A stretch of DNA of 64,000 bases from Diaporthe sp. PMI_573 (Eukaryota > Ascomycota > Sordariomycetes > Diaporthales > Diaporthaceae): NCBI GenBank assembly GCA_021399435.1, contig JAJTUP010000149.1, positions 1 through 64,000 of the forward strand, written 5' to 3'. Below the pieces are notes generated by a model. The model did not search any database. It worked only from the letters and a program-made list of their open reading frames with translations, and was not told the DNA's origin. The stretch's first letter is position 1, and each line of letters opens with the position of its first letter. The position numbers and the translations under genes were made by a program. Of this stretch, positions 21,743 through 31,730 are shown in pieces.

Positions 21743-22881
21743 GAGTTGGGATGTTTAACCGGTCGTCTTGCGAAGGGTTCTCGACTCTTTGTAGGAGAAT
21801 CGTTCTGCTGCGAGGGCCTGTCGGCGTGCTTTCGCTCTCAATATTGCGGTCTCGCCATGAGTGACCCATTGTTGAAAGCCGAGATCGAGAGTGGAAGTTG
21901 GGGTATATTTAGGTCGCCGCGAGGGTCGCCGCGTCGCTGCTGGGGGCTCGCGTTTGAGCTGGTGCGCGCTGCAGGAATGCTTTGGTCGGTTGGAGAGGAA
22001 TGTTTTATGCATGCATGCGGGTCCGCAAGTCATTTCTCCGGGATGCTGTCAGCCAGCCATTAATCGTTTATTGATAGGAATGCATGCAGTTGGATAAGAC
22101 CCATGGGCCAGTCATTCCTGGAGGGTCAAGGCACGGACGGTCAACACAAGCCCGTTTCGGAAGGGCAATCTATGTACAAGCGAGATGGTGTTGACCCCGC
22201 CCGCCTGGTGCAACCGGGCGCCTAAAAAAGGATTCACGTCAACGTGAATCTGAACATGTGGCAGCCCATGTTGACGATATTTGTTGAGATCATTTCGGTA
22301 CTATCAAGGTTTCTTAGTCGCTCTACTGTTTGAACGTAATGTCCATGATCGTCGCGGCACCAGTGGGAAATGAAATGCGGCGAGTCACGACATTATGTAT
22401 GGGGCTTATAGCGTGCTGACGTCATTTGTCGATATGACTTATAACTCCGAATGCTGATGGTACAACTGTGTGATGCTTGAGCATGTGTGAGCCCACTGAA
22501 GCACGCGGCTATTGGATTAGAGAAAGGTTTGCTAGTGTATTGTACAGACAGACAGACAGATCTATTACGCCCGGTAGGCCAACGCCCAAAGGGCTCTGAA
22601 GTTAAGATTACATACATCTCTCTAGTTCTTGCCTTGATCTCGCCAAACCCATACGGTTCTCGCCTTGTTCCTTCCAGTCTTGTCATTGCTTTTCTTCTTA
22701 GTCCCCGTGATTGTTAGTAGTAGCAGGTCAACTTGTGAGCATCCAAGTGTCATGTCAAACTTTATGAGAAGCCGATAGTTTACTACTCGTAGTTGATTAT
22801 ACCTGCTGCTATCAAACCCATTTCATGACCCCCTCACCCCCGGGACTTCAGATGTCAAGCCAGATTTCAAGGACTCTGCCT
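21743..22881. other. Upstream region of the DUF7924 gene and spacer
   Basis: GC-balanced. Overlapping frames (21746-22063 plus, 21755-22033 minus) are open but unrecognised; the minus one could be a 5' exon of the DUF7924 gene. It contains a short GACA repeat at about 22544-22558 and the hairpin listed separately. Confidence 0.4.
22231..22250. repeat. Perfect 8-bp inverted repeat, possible hairpin or operator
   Basis: GATTCACG-TCAA-CGTGAATC. Arms match exactly with a 4-base loop, lying downstream of an AAAAAA run in non-coding sequence. Function unknown. Confidence 0.5.
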
Positions 22882-23214
22882 CTAAACATCGGATGCATAT
22901 CCACTGCTTAACCGGCCTTGGGCACTTCTCCACTCTATGATTTCTTCTATATGTTTAATATTGCTCATCTTAATCGCATACTCTGTAATTGTGATAGTAC
23001 CGGCAGTATTATCTCCGTCGAAAAGCCAGGCCATATTCTCCAAAGTACGTCCTCGAGTTTCGGGGTAGTAGAGCCAAATGATGACGACCATGGGCACTAG
23101 GATAACCACAAATATGAAGTAGTATTTCCGCTGTATGGCTTCAAGGGCAATCGGGTTGATAAAATTGTTGAAGAAAACAGCGATACCGGTACCGGTAAAG
23201 CATTTGGGATTGAT
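22882..23214 (-). pseudogene. 3'-terminal exon of an MFS sugar transporter, orphaned fragment
   Basis: The frame reads INPKCFTGTGIAVFFNNFIN, then PIALEAIQRKYYFIFV, VILVPMVVIIWLYYPETRGR and TLENMAWLFDG. The PETRG-TLE motif after the last membrane helix is the sugar-porter signature near the C-terminus, and two hydrophobic helices (TM11-TM12) precede it. The fragment begins directly after CTTAG, a good 3' splice site, so it is probably the last exon of a spliced gene whose upstream exons are gone. Sequence upstream (23215-23400) is AT-rich and shows no further transporter exons. The fragment itself has no internal stop. Substrate cannot be told; fungal lactose/hexose permease-type homologues look like this. 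Confidence 0.75.
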
Positions 23215-23560
23215 CTAAGGAAGCTAAATAATCCATATAAGCTACAGTCTTTGTCCTGTATCTAGATATCTCTTTCCTACTCTCTAGTAGTTAATCTGAA
23301 GTCTTACTTTGTAAGCAAGCTACTAAGCTTCCTTTACTTGTGATATATACGATACGACTATATTCACTACGTACTGTTTGACAGCCACCTCACTTCCGCA
23401 TAACAGGCCTTTGGGTCGGAACGCTCAGACAAGCCATTACAAACAGCACTCGGCTTCAGTAAAGACGACCTTTATAACACTATGTTAATGATAGCTAAGG
23501 ATAACAAGGAAGTCTAGTCTTAGGAATGGAGTACTGAGCAGTAGGCCGGGGGCGGACTTC
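23215..23560. other. Spacer, nothing recognised
   Basis: AT-rich to 23380, then GC-balanced. It lies between the transporter fragment and the 3' end of the hydrolase pseudogene. Confidence 0.4.
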
Positions 23561-24628
23561 TCAGTCAGCACTGAGACTGGCTCTGTTCTTGCCGAGGTTG
23601 TTCTTGAAGAACTGGGTGAGCTTGTGGAACGGGATGAGGCCCACGCGATCGTAGAGGTCGATGTGACCGGCACCTGGCACCCAGAACATCTCCTTCGGTT
23701 TAGCTGCACGCGTATATGCATCCTCGCTGAACTCACGCGAGTGTGCCTGGTCGCCCGCAATAAACAGCATCGGACGCGGCGAGATAGTCTTAATATCGTT
23801 GAATGGGTAGAAGTTTATAAACTTCGTAAAACTTGAGAGCGTTGGACGCGTCGTGAGCTCTGGCGACGAGCCCTCAGGCGTGAACTCGCCACGCCTAGTG
23901 TGGTAGAAGTTGTAGGACTCGCGGTTGACAGGAGTTGACTCAGACGTGAGCTCATTCGGAGTGCCACCAGTATACTGAACCTTGCCGCTGCCTATCTCGA
24001 TCCAGCGCTACCGCGCTGCCTTGGTAATTATATCCTTGCGCTGCTTGATGGTTTGCGACTTGTGCGGCCTATTGTGGGCGCCAGCACCCATATTGTACAT
24101 ACTTGACGTTGCGATGGCCTTTATGCGCGGGTCAATCTTGGCTGCGCTGATGACGAAGGAGCCGCTGCCATAGATGCCAAGGGCGCCGATCCGCTCGCGA
24201 CCAACCAACTTGTTTGTGCCGAGATAGTCAACTGCTGCGCTAAAAGCCTCTACATAGAGCTCTGGCGATACAGTGTTGCGTGGCTTGCCCTTGCTGCTGC
24301 CCCAGAACGGGAGGTCGAGCGAGACTGTGACAAAGCCCTGTTCAGCCAACTTTATGGCGTAGAGGTTTGAGTTCTGCTCTTTTACTGCACCTATAGGGTG
24401 ACTGACGACGATGGCTGGCAGGTTGATGCTGTGATTGACATTGTTGCGGATGAAGAGATTGCCTGCGATAGTCGTCTGGTATTGGCTCTCGAAGGTAATC
24501 GGCTGTATTGTTACGATATTACTACGGTAGAAGTTGTTGGCTCCGTACGACATATTCTGTGCCGTTGCTGACATTGTATGAAGAATCGTCGTCATGCCGA
24601 GCGCGGCGATGCCGCCGTGTCCCATCAT
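23561..24628 (-). pseudogene. Secreted alpha/beta hydrolase (YcjY/DLH-like), one premature TAG
   Basis: A 356-codon frame from ATG 24628 to the stop at 23561 is interrupted only by TAG at 24008-24010 (codon 207; CAG to TAG is the simplest origin). The N-terminus is hydrophobic and ends around SATAQN, like a signal peptide. Fold landmarks: the oxyanion-loop block VVSHPIGAVKEQNSNLYAIK, strand-turn FVTVSLDLPFWGSSKG, nucleophile elbow GALGIYGSGSF, acid region MLFIAGDQAHSREF and histidine region GAGHIDLYD. At the elbow the intact paralogue has Cys (GIVGICAGGG) and this copy has Tyr (TAT, 24170-24172). TGT to TAT is a RIP-type change on the complementary strand. It is paired head to head with the intact paralogue at 26188. 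Readthrough of one stop is conceivable, but the lost nucleophile argues for a dead gene. Confidence 0.85.
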
Positions 24629-24730
24629 CTTTATAACACTACCGTAGGTTGGTAGTTGGGTCTGTACACGGAGTTAACTGTGGAAGTTTGGAAATGGAAT
24701 TCGTCTGTCTCAGGGGGCATGTCGTTGGTC

Positions 24731-24740
24731 TTATATAGTT
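24731..24740 (-). promoter_or_regulatory. Candidate TATA box of the left hydrolase
   Basis: On the minus strand AACTATATAA lies about 105 bases upstream of the ATG at 24628. A CCAAT pentamer (minus strand, 24798-24802) is about 60 bases further upstream. Confidence 0.4.
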
Positions 24741-24870
24741 GATGAGGCCAGTAACAGGACATTGCACCGCCATCGCTTGCGTCACTAGGTCGCCTACATT
24801 GGCCCCATGGTGCATACAAAAGATACACTCAACAAAGTCTCCATCTCAATGTGCCAATGTTACCAGGTTT

Positions 24871-24884
24871 CCCCCCCCCCCCCC
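24871..24884 (+). repeat. Run of 14 cytosines
   Basis: Uninterrupted C14 in the intergenic region between the divergent hydrolases, followed by GCCCC. It may be length-variable or an assembly-sensitive spot. Confidence 0.9.
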
Positions 24885-24941
24885 GCCCCAAATGGCCTTG
24901 GTCAAGTTCCGATCCCCGGCAATGGCCCACGGCCCGCAATG

Positions 24942-24959
24942 CGGACCGCTACCGGTCCG
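24942..24959. promoter_or_regulatory. CGG-type inverted repeat, possible zinc-cluster factor site
   Basis: CGGACC-GCTACC-GGTCCG is a palindrome with 6-bp arms and inverted CGG triplets, the layout bound by fungal Zn2Cys6 regulators. It sits between the divergent hydrolases, about 315 bases from the left ATG and 1.2 kb from the right one. The regulator is unknown. Confidence 0.35.
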
Positions 24960-26073
24960 AGAATCTAGGTAATAGCCAAGCATGATGACCAAAAAATATT
25001 ATGCGGGGGGAGGGATGAATATTTACTCATCGTTCCCGCCCCTTCAGGTATCTTTCTTCGCAGTCGGTGTGATCAGTAATCGACGATCACTAATCCTTGT
25101 GCCTTGGGTAAATAATTTCTATTTCTAATTATCAGCGAGGGAGGCAGCGCTGATCATGGCGGAGCCTCTAATTAGCGCCACGAGGACAGTAAACGTCAAG
25201 CCGCTAGCACCCTCCTGTGGGTCTAAAGTCTAAACCAACGAAATACCCGCCTCTAGTTTAGCGCCAAGTCGAGGATCCATACCCACAGCCAATCTCTGGG
25301 ATGTTTCAAGTCCGCTGGCATCTGATTGCCCCGGAGTTAAGCTTAAATGTCCGGGTTTTCAACTAAAGTTTGCTTCATGCTATCCAAGAGTAAGTTCATC
25401 TTGGGATCGATGCACCAAAACTACCTTGACTGACATCCTGCAAAGGTCTTGCTCAGTATATTCACACCCTACGCCTCTATTGTTGTGTGGGTTATATTAC
25501 TGGGACGCCTGGATCTCTCATTTTTAAGGTTGACACTGTGTCATGTTGAAAAGAAATACCTGCCCTACGCTATGTCTCTTGACGTGCAGAAATCTGCAGG
25601 TCGGAGGCAAGTCCGCTATATACCCTGAGCAAGCACCCGTGATGGAGAATAAAGGTTAAATTAATTAACTGAGAGGGCATTGTGACATGATGTTCAAATT
25701 GTGGATAAAATTCTGTATTCTTTATTATCATTCATGCAGTAAAAAGCTTGCGGCAACGCTTACTTGAGTTGTCAAGCGACGGTTAGAAAGGGCTAGACTG
25801 GATAGGCTCAATAATAGGCTTTGAGGGCATGTTATACGTGTAGATGACGAATTAGGATTGATACTCCGCTTTGGCAAAGAAGATATGTCGAGGCGGAAAT
25901 GCGGAAATTGCCCTGTCTGACCTCTGCGGACTTTAAGAGGGAAAGCGAAGCCCTCATAGTTTGTCCTCGGAGAGATCATTAATCATGACATCATCCGAGT
26001 TACAACTGTTCTCTAGTGTTTTAGAGTCAAATGTTAACTCCCTTAATTCCGCATTTCTACATGAAGGCGACCG
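24960..26073. other. Intergenic region between divergent hydrolases
   Basis: Mixed composition without RIP-type decay. A minus frame 25979-25728 is open but unrecognised. No gene called. Confidence 0.4.
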
Positions 26074-26082
26074 TTATATAAC
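26074..26082 (+). promoter_or_regulatory. Candidate TATA box of the intact hydrolase
   Basis: TTATATAAC lies about 110 bases before the ATG at 26188, a typical fungal spacing. Confidence 0.45.
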
Positions 26083-26145
26083 CACGGAGTCTAGACTCGC
26101 CATGATCAGTACTCCTACATTAAAAACTCTTAATTCTCACCCGCA

Positions 26146-26177
26146 ACTCATTCTCACCGAAACTCATTCTCACCGAA
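26146..26177 (+). repeat. Two tandem 16-bp repeats in the 5' leader
   Basis: ACTCATTCTCACCGAA occurs twice back to back, followed by ACTCACC and then ATCATG, so a partial third copy runs into the start codon of the hydrolase. Confidence 0.85.
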
Positions 26178-26187
26178 ACTCACCATC

Positions 26188-27093
26188 ATGTCGGCAGTCT
26201 CGATCGTCAAAGGATCTATCAAGCTCGCTGGCTTACTCTTCAAACCATCCTCCCTTTCCAACAAGGCTCCAGGCCTAGTTGTTATTCACCCTACTGGAGG
26301 CGTCAAAGAGCAGACCGCCAGCACGTATGCCAAAAAGCTTTCCCAACAGGGCTATGTCGCTATATGCTACGATGCGTCCCACCAAGGGGAGTCGGAAGGG
26401 TTGCCTCGATATCTTGAGGACCCAGCAGCAAGGGTGACGGATGCATCTGCTGTGGCGGACTACCTCCAACGACTTGATTACGTCGACGCCAACCGCATTG
26501 GCATCGTGGGAATATGCGCTGGCGGTGGATACGCTGTTGCCGCTGCCAAAGGTGACCACCGTTTCAAGGCTGTCGCCGTTGTCAGCGCTGTCAGCATGGG
26601 TCACGGCGTCCGCCTCGGACGTAGTGGTGACGATAACCCAGCCGAGAAAGTTGCCGTGTTAGACCAAGTCGCCCAGTCTTTGCAGGCTGAGGCAAATGGA
26701 GGCGAAGCGGTCACTGTCCCAATTATGTCTCCTACCTTGGCCGAAAACCCAACAAAAGACGCTCGAGACACATACGAATACTACCTGACGCCACGGGCAC
26801 AACATCCGAACTCGCCAAACAAGATGCTACTTCGGTCAATGCAACTACTCATGAATTTTGACCCATGGCACTTTGCCGATATTTACCTCACCCAGCCTGT
26901 GCTCCTAGTCGCGGGCGAGAAAGCAAGCACGAGGTGGCACACAGAGACGCTCTTTAAGGTGCTCGATGGAAAGAATAAAGGATTAAAGAAGGTCATCATG
27001 CCTAACGGCGGACACATAGACTTCTACGACCAGGAGGATTATGTCAATCCTACAGTACAAGAGATCACGGAGTTTTTTAAGCCGGTAGTCTGA
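26188..27093 (+). CDS. Alpha/beta hydrolase (YcjY/dienelactone hydrolase-like), intact
   Basis: An uninterrupted 301-residue protein with every landmark of a small single-domain alpha/beta hydrolase. It has the oxyanion block VVIHPTGGVKEQTASTYAKK (residues 31-50) and the strand-turn VAICYDASHQGESEG (57-71). The nucleophile elbow is GIVGICAGGG with Cys110 in the nucleophile position. The acid region is LLVAGEKAS (Glu244 a candidate acid) and the histidine region is MPNGGHIDFYD (His276). No signal peptide, so it is probably cytosolic, unlike its secreted-looking paralogue at 23561-24628. The ATG at 26188 has a good context (ACCATCATGTC) and lies below a TATA box. No intron is needed. Homologues include bacterial YcjY-type hydrolases and fungal tailoring hydrolases; the substrate is unknown. 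It borders the AT-rich island, with its stop only 63 bases from an inverted-repeat element. Confidence 0.92.
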   Translation: MSAVSIVKGSIKLAGLLFKPSSLSNKAPGLVVIHPTGGVKEQTASTYAKKLSQQGYVAICYDASHQGESEGLPRYLEDPAARVTDASAVADYLQRLDYVDANRIGIVGICAGGGYAVAAAKGDHRFKAVAVVSAVSMGHGVRLGRSGDDNPAEKVAVLDQVAQSLQAEANGGEAVTVPIMSPTLAENPTKDARDTYEYYLTPRAQHPNSPNKMLLRSMQLLMNFDPWHFADIYLTQPVLLVAGEKASTRWHTETLFKVLDGKNKGLKKVIMPNGGHIDFYDQEDYVNPTVQEITEFFKPVV

Positions 27094-27156
27094 ACTTCAG
27101 TTCTAGTATAACATGGTTTATAAGCAAACGGTAGATTTTCTACTACATTATTGTTA

Positions 27157-27460
27157 CGGGGTACAGTGTTTCACGTAGCTTAGCGCGATGAATTTTCTTG
27201 GTCGTCGGTACTATAAGTACCTGACAAGCTTCCGCCACTCTAGAAAGCAGAAGCAACAATTTATCTCATTCTTCTTTTATTATAACCTGAAAAACAGTGC
27301 CTGTGTCTGATCAGAACCAAACACTTGCTTTTGTCGCCTTCGCCCCACTTCCGGCCCTTTTTCATTATCTCGTCTTTCTTCGCGTTGGAGCCCTCTCTCA
27401 GTTTTCTCTCTCTCTGAGGGTCTAGCAGAACGCGCACCTATGCTCGACTTGGTGGCCCGT
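27157..27460 (+). repeat. Left arm of the long inverted repeat, not RIP-mutated
   Basis: Pairs with 29212-29511. Where the arms differ, this one mostly keeps C or G where the right arm has T or A. Confidence 0.75.
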
Positions 27461-29211
27461 TTTTACTAGTGATCTGGCCCGGGCTTTGAGCTAATTGCGT
27501 GGCCTTTGAAGAATGAGGAGAGAATTTGGAGAGATGGGGTTGGTCCCAGCAGCATGGTGCGCTAAATTAGAGAATGAGTTTGGTTGGCTGTGTAAAGAGG
27601 TCATGATTTGTGCAAGTGGGGCCGAAAGAGTGATGTCCCGTTTCGATTTGAAATCTGCGGGGGAAGTAAGGAGCGCATGCCAAGACAGACCCGGCCGATA
27701 CGTCGATACTAGGGGACTAGCTCACATGGTCCCAAATAATTTATCTGGACAACAAATAGGCTGCGTGGCATTATACTTGTGCCATTGGCTCTCAGCATAA
27801 CCACTCCTTAGTTTAATTGCCTCAGAATTCTTCTGTAGATATGTTTACCTGAAAATCTACCTTTGGACATGCTATAGAAGTAGGGCGGCGCTGGTGCCTT
27901 ATGATAATTATAGTACCTTCTCTTACCGGACTAGGTTTACCAATGGCCTAGATATAGTCCTGTTATTTTGGCCTTTATTTATGCTACAACTGCCGCTTTT
28001 AGGTCGACAGGGAGTTATATATAGCCTCTCCGTGCTTCGCGTTAAAAAAGGAGAGCAGTAGAAGAAGTAGGCCAGCCCAGCCCCAAGCGCTTACTAACTA
28101 CTCTAAAATGAGATACCAGCCTGTATTTTAGTTAGTAGAACGGTCTGAAATAGAATAAACAGCTATCTTCTTTCTTGTAATTAGTTGCTTCTAGGTATTA
28201 TTAAATATATAGGAGTTAGGAACCTTAACAATTATATATATACTAATAAGCGACTAAATTATAGTGTTGGGTTGTTATAGTATCTCTTATTCTATCTATA
28301 TCTTGCCTAATTGTCTATATTATTACTACCGGCATTTAAAAAGGGCAAGTAACTATATAGAGGCACTATAGCTCCCCCGTACTAATTAATATCTAATCTT
28401 TTATATATATAATATTCTACTTTCTTAATACTTTTGACTGCTTTAAGATAAAAGAAGTTAAGATTAGGACGGATTAGAGTTATATATTAGACTAAGAATA
28501 GCTATATATTTTGCTTTTTCCTATTAAAAGCTGTATTTTAGTCGGTATTAGATAGGGTACTAGGTTGTAAATAAAGTAGTATATAGGCTCTATATATACT
28601 AACCTACCCTAGAAAACTATAGGAAACTTCTCGGCAGTCTAATTAAGTAGTCTATATAATTAGCAATATTATTTAAGAGACGTTATAACTATAGCTTATA
28701 TATAATTAACATAATATGGTTAGTTGCTAAATGCTACCTTAATATAGTTAAAATTCTTTTATAGATATAATAGGCCGAATATTATTATTTTTTAATAAAT
28801 TAATAGTTTATTATTAATAAATTAAAGTATAGAAATTATTAAAAGATATTAAATATATAAAGCTAAAAAGCTAATATCTCTACTATTCTTCTTTAGTTAA
28901 ATATAATAATTACTCTTTAATTTCCTTTTTAATATATTTTTAAAAAGATATTAAGGCTATTTATATTATATTTAATAAATAAAAGCTTACTATACTATAT
29001 TTTAGTATAAAGAAATCTATAAGTCTAAAAATATAAAACTTATACTAAATATATAAAATAAATATATAGCTACTATTTAAGATTTTCTTTTTATCTTTTT
29101 AAGATTTTAATTATATAATAAAAATAACTAACTTTTATTATTTTATTTATTCTCTATTTCTATATATTTAAAATTAAAATACCTATAAAATACTAAAAAC
29201 GTAGACATTAA

Positions 29212-29511
29212 AGCCAAACACAACAGGTGCCCAAGTTTTGCTAGCCCCTCTAAACAAGAGAGAGAGGGGAAACTGCTAGAGAGCTCCAACGCAAAAAAAG
29301 AAGAGATAATAAAAAAGGGCCGGAAAGGCCATAAAGGCAATAAAAGCAGTATTTGGGTTCTAATTAGACAATATCACAAGTTATCAAATAATAGAAGAAT
29401 GAGTTAAATTATTGCTTCAGCCCTTAAGAGGGATAGAAGCTTGTCCGGTACTTATAGTACAGACGGCCAAGAAAAATTCATCATACTAGCTATATAAAAC
29501 ACTACACCCCG
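29212..29511 (-). repeat. Right arm of the long inverted repeat, RIP-mutated
   Basis: Reverse complement of the left arm with many C-to-T and G-to-A differences and some short indels, within AT-rich surroundings. Confidence 0.75.
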
Positions 29512-30030
29512 TAATATACTCCTCTCCGGCCCTTTACTCTCCAGAGTAGAAGGATCAACCAAACCATGCCTTTATTATTCTAATTACTCTCTTCCTGCCT
29601 ATCTACAGCACTTAGCTTGCCAGTCCCGTATACTAACTTGGTTGATAGTATCCTAAGTATCACCTCCCAAATACTTTTAAATAATACAGGCCTATCTGTA
29701 GAATTCCGGCTATATTATAGGCATTAAAATCCATTCCTTTATACTTCTTGCAGCTATATAATAGTAAGCCCAAGCATTATAAGCTCTAATCTAATTACGC
29801 CATTCCGTACACTCCTTATCTACTATAATATTATTAGGATCTATACTCTAGTGCCTATTAATTTGGTAGAACCTTAGGCTTGTCTTAATAACAACTGGCT
29901 GCAACCTAACTATCTTAGTATAAATAAGAGATAGTTAATCTTTTAAAGTCAGTATATTTATTATTAAGAAAAGCGGCTGCTCTAATTAGGTACGCAAGAC
30001 CCTAGTATTAATAGGGCGGAACAAGTTAAC
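29512..30030 (-). other. Coding-like AT-rich remnant downstream of the protease pseudogene
   Basis: On the minus strand a stretch near 29870-29700 reads FYQINRH, then DPNNIIVDKECTEWRN and AYNAWAYYYIAARSIKEWIL through TAG codons. It looks like former protein sequence rather than random AT-rich DNA. It may be a further part of the gene at 30031-31730 in another frame, or a separate small gene. Family unknown. Confidence 0.4.
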
Positions 30031-31730
30031 TTACCCAAGGCAATTACTTAAACCTTTTAAAACTATCTTAGTTAGTATCTGTCTCACTAGTAGAGGAGGC
30101 GGTTTTGCAAGAAGCTCTTTATTATATAGTCCCCGTCTAACAAGCTTAGGTTGTGAGATTAGACTATATTTCTTTTTCAGTATTCTATATCTATTAAGTC
30201 TAATTAAAGGACAGTTAGTTAGCATCTAAAGTCTATACCCGGTTTCGTTTAGCTCTAACCGGATAGTATATATCTATATCTAGACCATTGCTTCTTTAGT
30301 AAAGAGTCCTATAAGAAGATTTTTGGCCAAGTTTAAACTCTTTTAGTTACTAAACTTCCAGTTATTCCTTCCCCTGTTCTCTCAAAAAAAGAAAGCTATA
30401 TAGTTGGCTACCTGCTAGCTATAGTTAGTAGTACTTGCTTGGAGAGATACAGAGACTCTAATCGCCTTTAGTACTTTTACACCAAGGCAAGCTTCTTTAA
30501 TAAGGCTCTTACAAGTAGTTACGATTTTTTTAAAGTTAAGGCTTTATTTTATTGTATCTAGATAAGTGTCGATAGACCTAAGGCAATTAGTAGTACAGTT
30601 ATAGATTCTAAGGGCAAAATATCCAGGCATATATATAGGTATAATAATAAATCAGTAGTCTTCTATTAGTTGTAACTATTTAAAGTCTAGATAGGCTGGC
30701 TAGTTATAAGAAGCAATAAAGGGATTAATATATATAATGTCGGTAAAATCAAGCAGCTGCTATCTAATTAGGGCTAGAATATAGTTATTCCAAAGCTCTG
30801 ATCCTTAAGCCAGGAAGCCTTCTATATTTACTAGATTTAGTACTAGGTATGCCTAATTTTCCTTAAAGAAATTCTATAATCCAGGCAGCAATTAAAGCTT
30901 AGGATATATATTAATGCCGGGAAAGTATTCTATAACTATCTTCTATATTTCTTCTACTATAATAGTGAAATTAGGGTTAAAGTATAGCGGCCTTTCCTTA
31001 TATTCTATTGGCTAGACTTGGCTAATCTTTAGTCTACTTATAAGGATTTGGGTCTTAAATGGGTCTTGAGAAAGATCTTTACTTGCCTTGTAACTAAAGT
31101 TATAGCGGTTTTAGATATTGACAGGATTAGAGAAACAGATGCTAGATAATTATGCGCTAAAGTTATTATAGAAAGGTAGTTAAAATAATTAAATAGTAGG
31201 ATTGATCTAATTAGCAGTAGACATAGGTTTAATAGACGGTATTAGTGTATCTAGATTAATAGTTTCTAAGAAAATGCTGGGCGAGGACTTAGAAAATTTA
31301 TAGCAAGAGGAGGTAGGTTGTAAAGTTTCAGTTATATAGATATTAGACCCAGAATAATAGCTAGATTTGCCTTTTCTTAACTATTTATTGCTTATAGTAA
31401 CTTTCCAATCAGTCTTATATATAGTGAAAAGTATTAGGAAATCAAGTAGGTAGCAAAAGGAGGAGTGAAATATAAGAGAAGTAGCAAGAGCTTATACCCT
31501 TAGGAAATGCTGTATAGGTAATTAAGCAAAGAGGTTAATATTGTTAAAGGTAGCCCCGGCGCTTTAGAAGTTGTAAGCAGAAAGAAAGAAAGGGTGACAG
31601 TAATACGCCTTGCCTAAATTGCTTCTTTAATACCAGCTAATATTTAGAGGTAGTTAGAGGCCAGGTAATAGTTAAAAGTAATTTATAAGTATTGGTGGGA
31701 AAGGTTTTGAGGAAAAGTTACCTTGGGTGC
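30031..31730 (-). pseudogene. Ulp1/C48-like cysteine protease protein, RIP-inactivated
   Basis: One minus-strand frame can be read for about 560 codons, interrupted only by TAG/TAA. The C-terminal half has the Ulp1 (SUMO-protease, C48) pattern. A strand reads YQFIIIPIYMPGYFALRIYN, where the family His position is Tyr (TAT at 30619-30621). CLRSIDTYLDT supplies the Asp. VSVSLQASTTN precedes NYS-stop-QVANYIAFF (30415-30426), where the family has N-C-G-W or D-C-G. Thus His, Cys and the following Gly and Trp all carry changes explained by C-to-T/G-to-A. The N-terminal half (31730-30900) matches nothing I know. Ulp1-like proteases are often carried by eukaryotic DNA transposons (MULE, CACTA, KDZ types), which fits the setting. 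A host SUMO protease is less likely. Confidence 0.6.

Larger units (their letters stand above)
27157..29511. mobile_element. Inverted-repeat element of about 2.35 kb, probably a non-autonomous DNA transposon
   Basis: 27157-27460 and 29212-29511 are inverted copies of one another. The outer ends read CGGGGTACAGTGTTTCACGT and, as reverse complement, CGGGGTGTAGTGTTTTATAT. Shared internal blocks include GATGAATTTT-CTTGG, ACTATAAGTACC, GGACAAGCTTC, CTTTCCGGCCC and GCGTTGGAGC. Both ends abut TA, matching a Tc1/mariner-type TA duplication. No transposase is readable inside. The left arm and following 340 bases are GC-balanced with an open frame of 95 codons (27513-27800) of unknown kind. From about 27830 the interior and right arm are strongly AT-rich. 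Alternative: two separate copies of a dispersed repeat in opposite orientation. Confidence 0.6.

Noticed and set aside
26275..26604. A 109-codon minus-strand frame inside the intact hydrolase
   Set aside because: It is antisense to a well-supported coding region and has no motif of its own.
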